Assembly (NCBI GenBank): GCA_002479715.1
Contig: DLOT01000028.1
Span: 112,206 to 121,925 of the forward strand
From: Ruminococcus sp. UBA7477
GTDB taxonomy: Bacteria; Bacillota; Clostridia; Oscillospirales; Ruminococcaceae
Direction of reading: 5' to 3'
DNA: 9,720 nucleotides
Below the pieces are notes generated by a model, which was not told the DNA's origin, did not search any database, and worked only from the letters and a program-made list of their open reading frames with translations. A program made the position numbers and the translations under genes. Shown piece by piece: positions 6,688-9,720 of this stretch (positions are counted from its first letter, which is position 1; every line of letters starts with the position of its first letter).

Positions 6688-6771
6688 GCTGCTGTGGCGG
6701 AACAGGCAGACGCAAGGGACTTAAAATCCCTCGGGGGCGACCCCGTGCCGGTTCAAGTCCGGCTACCCGCA
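6688..6771 (+). tRNA. tRNA-Leu(UAA) with mismatched acceptor stem
   Basis: The D arm (GCG 6697-6699 with CGC 6711-6713), the anticodon stem (AGGGA/TCCCT) with loop CTTAAAA and anticodon TAA at 6722-6724, the long class II variable arm (GGGG-CGA-CCCC) and the T arm (GCCGG-TTCAAGT-CCGGC, 6747-6763) are all well formed. The long variable arm and the loop identify tRNA-Leu reading UUA. The acceptor stem is faulty. The 5' strand GCTGCTG (6688-6694) faces TACCCGC (6764-6770), giving a U-C and a C-C mismatch plus a terminal G-U. The 3' strand would pair fully with GCGGGTA. The CCA end is not encoded (discriminator A, then TCT). Either the gene is a pseudogene or its two ends come from different tRNA-Leu genes. 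Confidence 0.85.
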
Positions 6772-6798
6772 TCTTAATAATGAAAAACGGATCTGTAT

Positions 6799-6836
6799 GA
6801 ATCCCATTTGCTTTAGGCTGACGCGGATTCTTTTTT
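6799..6836 (+). terminator. Probable terminator after tRNA-Leu
   Basis: GAATCC (6799-6804) pairs with GGATTC (6825-6830), followed at once by TTTTTT (6831-6836). The 20-base loop is long, so the hairpin is weaker than the other terminators in the window, but the U-run and the position 27 bases after the tRNA fit. Confidence 0.6.
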
Positions 6837-6922
6837 GTACCTTAATATATCGCATAATACCAATTTCCTGATGGGTTTTGGAGTTTGACTTATTATTTCA
6901 TAGAAGAGGATGGAAACGAAAG

Positions 6923-7549
6923 ATGCTAAAAGTATTGGTGATTGATGATTCTGCATTTGCGCGCAATATGATAAGTAAGATATTGATAAATGAAGGCTAT
7001 GATATCTGTGGAGAAGCTTCTAATGGCATAGAAGGATTGGAGGCATTTAAAAATCTAAAGCCGGATCTTGTTTTTTGTGATATCATGATGGATGAGATGG
7101 ACGGATTGGAATGTCTGCGTGCCATACTGGAAGTCGATCCTGCGGCAAATGTGGCGATCTGTACCTCTGCCAGTGATGAGCTGCATATTCGTGACGCGTT
7201 GGAAATCGGTGCAAAAGGCTTTCTTCCAAAGCCGATCAATGCGTTGGAGGTTATCCGTATTACGAAAAAGCTGATTGGCAAACCGGGGCAGGGAGAGCAG
7301 ACTTCTTATAAGGCGATTTTGGAGGAACGTGCACGGCAGAAGGGGATCACGGTTAAGCAGCTTCTGGATTTTTATGCGGCGTTTCACCAGTTAACAGGTT
7401 TTACATTTGAAGATGAAAATATAGATGAGAAGTTCCTGCAGGAAAAAGGTTCGGGGATCAGGATCGGAGTCAGCGCTCTGTTGTCGGCAAAAATGTCATC
7501 CGATCAGGCAGAGGATATGATGAGTGTTTTTGAAAGTCTATATTTATAA
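6923..7549 (+). CDS. CheY-like response regulator with C-terminal extension
   Basis: This 208-residue protein starts at ATG 6923, preceded by GAGGATGGAAACG; an in-frame TTG further upstream is unlikely. Residues 1-120 are a receiver domain: MLKVLVIDDS with acidic Asp8/Asp9, phospho-acceptor Asp53 in LVFCDIMMDEMDG, Ser82 in the CTSAS switch position, and Lys103 in GFLPKP. All key residues are present, so it should be phosphorylated by a histidine kinase. Residues 125-208 are a mainly helical extension (ILEERARQKGITVKQLLDFY, then SGIRIGVSALLSAKMSSDQA) that I cannot assign to a DNA-binding, GGDEF or other output family. No kinase is adjacent. It is followed by a hairpin pair and then the EF-Tu-II/SseB-like gene. 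I see no convincing promoter in 6837-6922. TTG supplies 8 of 23 leucines, unlike genes left of the tRNA. Confidence 0.88.
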   Translation: MLKVLVIDDSAFARNMISKILINEGYDICGEASNGIEGLEAFKNLKPDLVFCDIMMDEMDGLECLRAILEVDPAANVAICTSASDELHIRDALEIGAKGFLPKPINALEVIRITKKLIGKPGQGEQTSYKAILEERARQKGITVKQLLDFYAAFHQLTGFTFEDENIDEKFLQEKGSGIRIGVSALLSAKMSSDQAEDMMSVFESLYL

Positions 7550-7563
7550 TTTATACATTGCAT

Positions 7564-7595
7564 AAACAAAGTCATTCGTATGGATGACTTTGTTT
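7564..7595. other. Perfect 12-bp hairpin in intergenic region
   Basis: AAACAAAGTCAT (7564-7575) and ATGACTTTGTTT (7584-7595) form a perfect 12-base-pair stem with an 8-base loop, 15 bases after the regulator stop. It lacks a clean downstream T-run, though the stem itself ends TTTGTTT. It could be a partial terminator, an RNA 3'-end stabiliser or a protein binding site. Confidence 0.8.
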
Positions 7596-7603
7596 GCAGT
7601 CTG

Positions 7604-7629
7604 AAGCCATCTGTGTGGATGGCTTTTTT
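7604..7629 (+). terminator. Rho-independent terminator
   Basis: AAGCCATC (7604-7611) pairs perfectly with GATGGCTT (7618-7625) across a TGTGTG loop, and the T-run continues to 7629. It ends the response regulator transcript, just downstream of the 12-base-pair hairpin at 7564-7595. Confidence 0.9.
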
Positions 7630-7643
7630 GATTATCAGGTTTG

Positions 7644-7672
7644 TTGCAATAAGCGTTCCGATATGATAATAT
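7644..7672 (+). promoter_or_regulatory. Promoter candidate for the barrel/SseB-like gene
   Basis: TTGCAA (7644-7649) and TAATAT (7667-7672) are 17 bases apart, right after the terminator and 32 bases before the ATG. An alternative reading is TTGTTG (7641-7646) with GATAAT (7665-7670), 18 bases apart. Neither is strong, but a promoter is expected here because a terminator precedes the gene. Confidence 0.4.
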
Positions 7673-7704
7673 GGAGAGTGGTTTGGGAGAGGAGAAAAGG
7701 ATTC

Positions 7705-8610
7705 ATGGGTTTGTTTGGCTTTGGGAAAAAGAATAAGACGGATCTTGAAAGCGCTGCGGATGTGGTGGAATATAACAGGATTGCGGATAAGGTAAATATT
7801 AAGGAGCAATCTTACACAAATGACGAGAACAGACGATTTGTGATGATGGTCGAGGAAGCGTTTCCGGCAAAGGATAATGACGGAATCGTAACGGTAGGCA
7901 TGATGCGCGGCACGATCAAAAATGGTGATGCGGTGTATCTTTTGGAACCGGGCGACCGGATCTGTATGGTAAATGTGATAGGGCTTGCCGTACAGGATGG
8001 CGGGCAGATGAAACCGGTGGAGGAAGCCGCTAACCGGGTCACAGGCGTTAAGATATATGATATTGCAGGCAGGGAAAAGGTGGCAAAGTATGCCGTGCTG
8101 ACCAGCGTGAAGCCTCAGCTTGACCGTGGAGACCCGGCATCTATAGAAAATCCCTATGTCTTGGGATTGTCCTTCGGATATCGGAAATTTATAAGGAATA
8201 CGGATTTTTTTGATATTTTCATATCAGAGCTGTTGATGAGCAATGTTCTGGTGCCTGTGCTCAGGGGAAAAGATGGGGATGCTGTGCTCAGCAGATTTGA
8301 TCAGTCGGGCAGGAGAGACATGCTTGTATTTACGGATAAATTTCAGATGATGCTGGGGGACTGGAACAAGCTGGGAAACCCGGCGAATACCTCAATTCCG
8401 GAGAATGTCGGAGATCATAATGATGCCCTGCGGGTTGCGGCGCTGAGATTTGTGGACTGTATTGATGTGGTCTGCTCCAAAACCGTTAAAATAGAGGGCA
8501 TTGCCCTCAATGCATACGGGGGAGCTTTCATTGAATTATCGGGAGAAATGCTGGATACAATCTATCAGTCGGGAGAATTTCAAAGGATATTAAAAGAAAA
8601 AAAGCAGTAA
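7705..8610 (+). CDS. EF-Tu domain II-like barrel joined to SseB-like domain
   Basis: This encodes 301 residues from ATG 7705 with GGAG/AAAGG ribosome sites just upstream. Residues 1-42 are a basic, polar leader (MGLFGFGKKNK). Residues 43-135 resemble the second beta-barrel of translation GTPases: RFVMMVEEAFPAKDNDGIVT, then GMMRGTIKNGDAVYLL (65-80), a valine-rich strand, and EEAANRVTGVKIYDI (106-120), matching the EF-Tu order of vGrv..G.ik.GD and the late N-v-g strand. No GTPase P-loop is present, so it is not a translation factor. Residues about 172-297 resemble the SseB N-terminal domain: LLMSNVLVPVLRG, then RRDMLVFTDKFQMM, and GIALNAYGGAFIELSGEMLD. It is probably cytoplasmic. The fusion and its role are not known to me; both domain calls rest on pattern only. 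It is separated from the regulator by a terminator. Confidence 0.7.
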   Translation: MGLFGFGKKNKTDLESAADVVEYNRIADKVNIKEQSYTNDENRRFVMMVEEAFPAKDNDGIVTVGMMRGTIKNGDAVYLLEPGDRICMVNVIGLAVQDGGQMKPVEEAANRVTGVKIYDIAGREKVAKYAVLTSVKPQLDRGDPASIENPYVLGLSFGYRKFIRNTDFFDIFISELLMSNVLVPVLRGKDGDAVLSRFDQSGRRDMLVFTDKFQMMLGDWNKLGNPANTSIPENVGDHNDALRVAALRFVDCIDVVCSKTVKIEGIALNAYGGAFIELSGEMLDTIYQSGEFQRILKEKKQ

Positions 8611-8660
8611 TCAGAGGATATTGTAAATATTGAAAAAAATAATTAAAAATGGAATAATAG

Positions 8661-8690
8661 GTGACAAATTCATGTAACATGTGATATACT
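8661..8690 (+). promoter_or_regulatory. Promoter with palindrome in its spacer
   Basis: GTGACA (8661-8666) and TATACT (8685-8690) are 18 bases apart, with an extended TGTGA before the -10. The spacer contains the perfect palindrome CATGTAACATG (8671-8681), a plausible repressor site. It would serve the small gene at 8781. The 8611-8660 stretch is A/T-rich with no other feature seen. Confidence 0.6.
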
Positions 8691-8780
8691 ATATTGTACG
8701 AATGATTTTTGGGAGCATTTTGTGCTGATGCAGAGTACAGACCTTGAAGCGGCAGTGTCTGAGAAAGGGTTGGGTTATAT

Positions 8781-8978
8781 ATGGCAGAGCGTTTTGTCGT
8801 CAGGGATACAAAATCCGGAGAGTATATGGCTGAGAAATTTATGCGGGGATTTTATTTTACCAGTGATATTTCACAAGCGATCAAGTGTAAGTCGAAGGAT
8901 GAGGCGCAGGGAAAGATACAAAAACAAACAGTGAAATCAGCGGCGCTATTAACGGTGGACAGTGTTAATTTTTCATAA
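8781..8978 (+). CDS. Small protein of unknown function, 65 residues
   Basis: The protein begins MAERFVVRDTKSGEYMAEKF. The only ribosome-site match, AAAGGG (8764-8769), is 11 bases before ATG, slightly far. No cysteines cluster and no membrane span or signal is visible. The charged middle (QAIKCKSKDEAQGKIQKQ) suggests a soluble protein. The first half (FVVRDTKSGEYM..GFYFTSDI) reads as a short beta-rich unit similar in style to small accessory proteins of Lachnospiraceae, but I do not recognise a family. A promoter lies 90 bases upstream and a terminator follows six bases after the stop, so it is probably transcribed alone. Another frame across 8722-8934 is also open; this frame is preferred for its sensible composition and its fit to the terminator. 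Confidence 0.6.
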   Translation: MAERFVVRDTKSGEYMAEKFMRGFYFTSDISQAIKCKSKDEAQGKIQKQTVKSAALLTVDSVNFS

Positions 8979-8983
8979 ATAAG

Positions 8984-9015
8984 GAGGGTTCCGCGAAGGA
9001 AGCCTCTTTTGTTTT
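8984..9015 (+). terminator. Rho-independent terminator
   Basis: GAGGGTTCC (8984-8992) pairs with GGAAGCCTC (8998-9006) except for a central G-G, with loop GCGAA, followed by TTTTGTTTT. It ends the 65-residue gene and isolates the next one. Confidence 0.85.
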
Positions 9016-9053
9016 GGAATCCGACGCAAAGTAATTACGGAATATATAAGAAT

Positions 9054-9720
9054 ATGAGTCAGTCAGAACATAAGAAAGAGCAAAAAAGCAAAGATAATAG
9101 AGAGTCAAGAAGGATGAATGCTGCCGCGGTCGTAGTTGGACTGGTTACTTTGGGACTTGTTATTGCGGCGATTGCGTTGAAGGCAGGGATAAGCCTGCCT
9201 ATTGGACAGGCCGACGATGGTGAACCGGGCTGGCTGGGAACATGGCGGAAAGGATATGTGATTTTAGGAGAGTATCCGCAGTCAGAGGTGACGGGACGGG
9301 CTCTGACGGAGGAGATCGTGCATGCGGATTATGATGAGAATGGTGATGCATGGGTAGGTGGGACGAGATATCGTCGGGTTGCCTATGATCAGGTGACTTA
9401 TCATGCGTTAGACGGTGCGGAAGGTCATGATACATGGGAAGCAGGGGAAGAGTACAGATATTTTGCCTATGAGCCGCTAAATTGGCGTATTCTGGATGAA
9501 ACGGACGCTCAGATCTTACTATTGGCGGATCAGGTGATCGATTGCCGATATTATCATAATACAAACGAAGAAGCGGCATGGTCGGAATCGGATCTCTGTC
9601 AATGGCTGAACGGGTATTTCCTGGAGACGGCATTGAATGATAAGGCGGATATGGTACAGGTGACTCCCATTGGGAAGGTGTTTTTGCTGGATAGTGCCCA
9701 ATTAAACAGGTATCTGCTGT
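9054..9720 (+). CDS. Membrane-anchored DUF6273-type protein, cut by right edge
   Basis: At least 222 residues are encoded before the edge. A basic cytoplasmic tail (SEHKKEQKSKDNRESRR, 4-20) precedes one transmembrane segment (about 22-45, NAAAVVVGLVTLGLVIAAIA), giving a type II orientation with the rest outside the cell. From about residue 66 it has the layout of the DUF6273 family of Clostridia surface proteins: GYVILGEYPQSEV (67-79), the strand EPLNWRILDETDAQILLLAD (140-159), VIDCRYYHNT (161-170), AWSESDLCQWLNGYFLETAL (175-194). The W-S-E-S-x-L-x-x-W-L-N-x-x-F pattern is the best mark. Function of the family is unknown. The ribosome site before ATG 9054 is poor; ATG 9114 is an alternative that would remove the basic tail. 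No clear promoter was found in 9016-9053. Confidence 0.8.
   Translation, partial: MSQSEHKKEQKSKDNRESRRMNAAAVVVGLVTLGLVIAAIALKAGISLPIGQADDGEPGWLGTWRKGYVILGEYPQSEVTGRALTEEIVHADYDENGDAWVGGTRYRRVAYDQVTYHALDGAEGHDTWEAGEEYRYFAYEPLNWRILDETDAQILLLADQVIDCRYYHNTNEEAAWSESDLCQWLNGYFLETALNDKADMVQVTPIGKVFLLDSAQLNRYLL

Noticed and set aside
6878..6922. Upstream TTG start for the response regulator
   Set aside because: The added 15 residues are unlike receiver N-termini; MLKVLVIDDS from ATG 6923 is the standard start of the fold.
6772..6922. Attachment site or integrase remnant next to the tRNA
   Set aside because: No direct repeat of the tRNA 3' end and no integrase or transposase sequence was seen in the window, so a classic tRNA-integrated island is not supported by what is visible.
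7594..7704. Upstream TTG start for the barrel/SseB-like gene
   Set aside because: It would begin in a hairpin and cross a terminator; ATG 7705 has proper ribosome sites and a typical MGLFGFGKK beginning.
9199..9633. Minus-strand open frame of 144 codons at the right end
   Set aside because: It is rich in Pro, His and Ser, typical of an antisense shadow, and lies opposite the DUF6273-type reading frame.

Overview
The window reads as low-to-mid GC Clostridia (Firmicutes). The evidence is a yqfC-yqfD-phoH sporulation and housekeeping block, a ylbJ/spoVV-type sporulation membrane protein, strong AGGAGG-type ribosome binding sites, and sigma-A promoters with a TGTGATATAAT-type extended -10. The left two thirds (about 1-6690) resemble Ruminococcus/Oscillospiraceae. 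The right third (about 6770-9720) has a different codon style and resembles Lachnospiraceae. These family-level assignments are inference, not search results.

Layout. The minus-strand genes at 1-2181 run yqfC -> yqfD -> phoH, with phoH cut by the left edge. The first two overlap by ATGA, and phoH appears to have its own sigma-A promoter in the gap. Diverging from yqfC is a YlbJ/SpoVV-like gene (2290-3327), preceded by a good match to a sigma-E (mother-cell) promoter. A short four-cysteine protein (3411-3623) follows, with its own promoter and a strong terminator. A GH3 beta-xylosidase/beta-glucosidase (3721-5805, minus) converges on that terminator. It starts from a promoter placed back to back with that of a divergent gene (5915-6595), a cysteine-rich protein resembling C39/papain-like peptidases. 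A tRNA-Leu(UAA) gene with a perfect consensus promoter comes next.

The tRNA-Leu is the most notable point. Its arms are well formed, but the 5' and 3' strands of the acceptor stem do not match (two mismatches and a G-U in seven pairs). Leucine codon preference also changes across it, from CTT-dominated to TTG-rich. The simplest explanations are a recombination or assembly junction inside a conserved tRNA gene, or a decayed tRNA at an island boundary. Claims that link genes across this point should be treated with caution.

Right of the tRNA lie a CheY-like response regulator with an unassigned C-terminal extension (6923-7549), a tandem hairpin/terminator, a protein joining an EF-Tu domain II-like barrel to an SseB-like domain (7705-8610), a 65-residue unknown protein (8781-8978), and the start of a membrane-anchored DUF6273-type protein that runs off the right edge (9054-9720). 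The regulator and the barrel/SseB protein are the best candidates for an undescribed pair, but only adjacency and domain resemblance support a link. No CRISPR array, transposase, integrase, rRNA or replication origin was seen.
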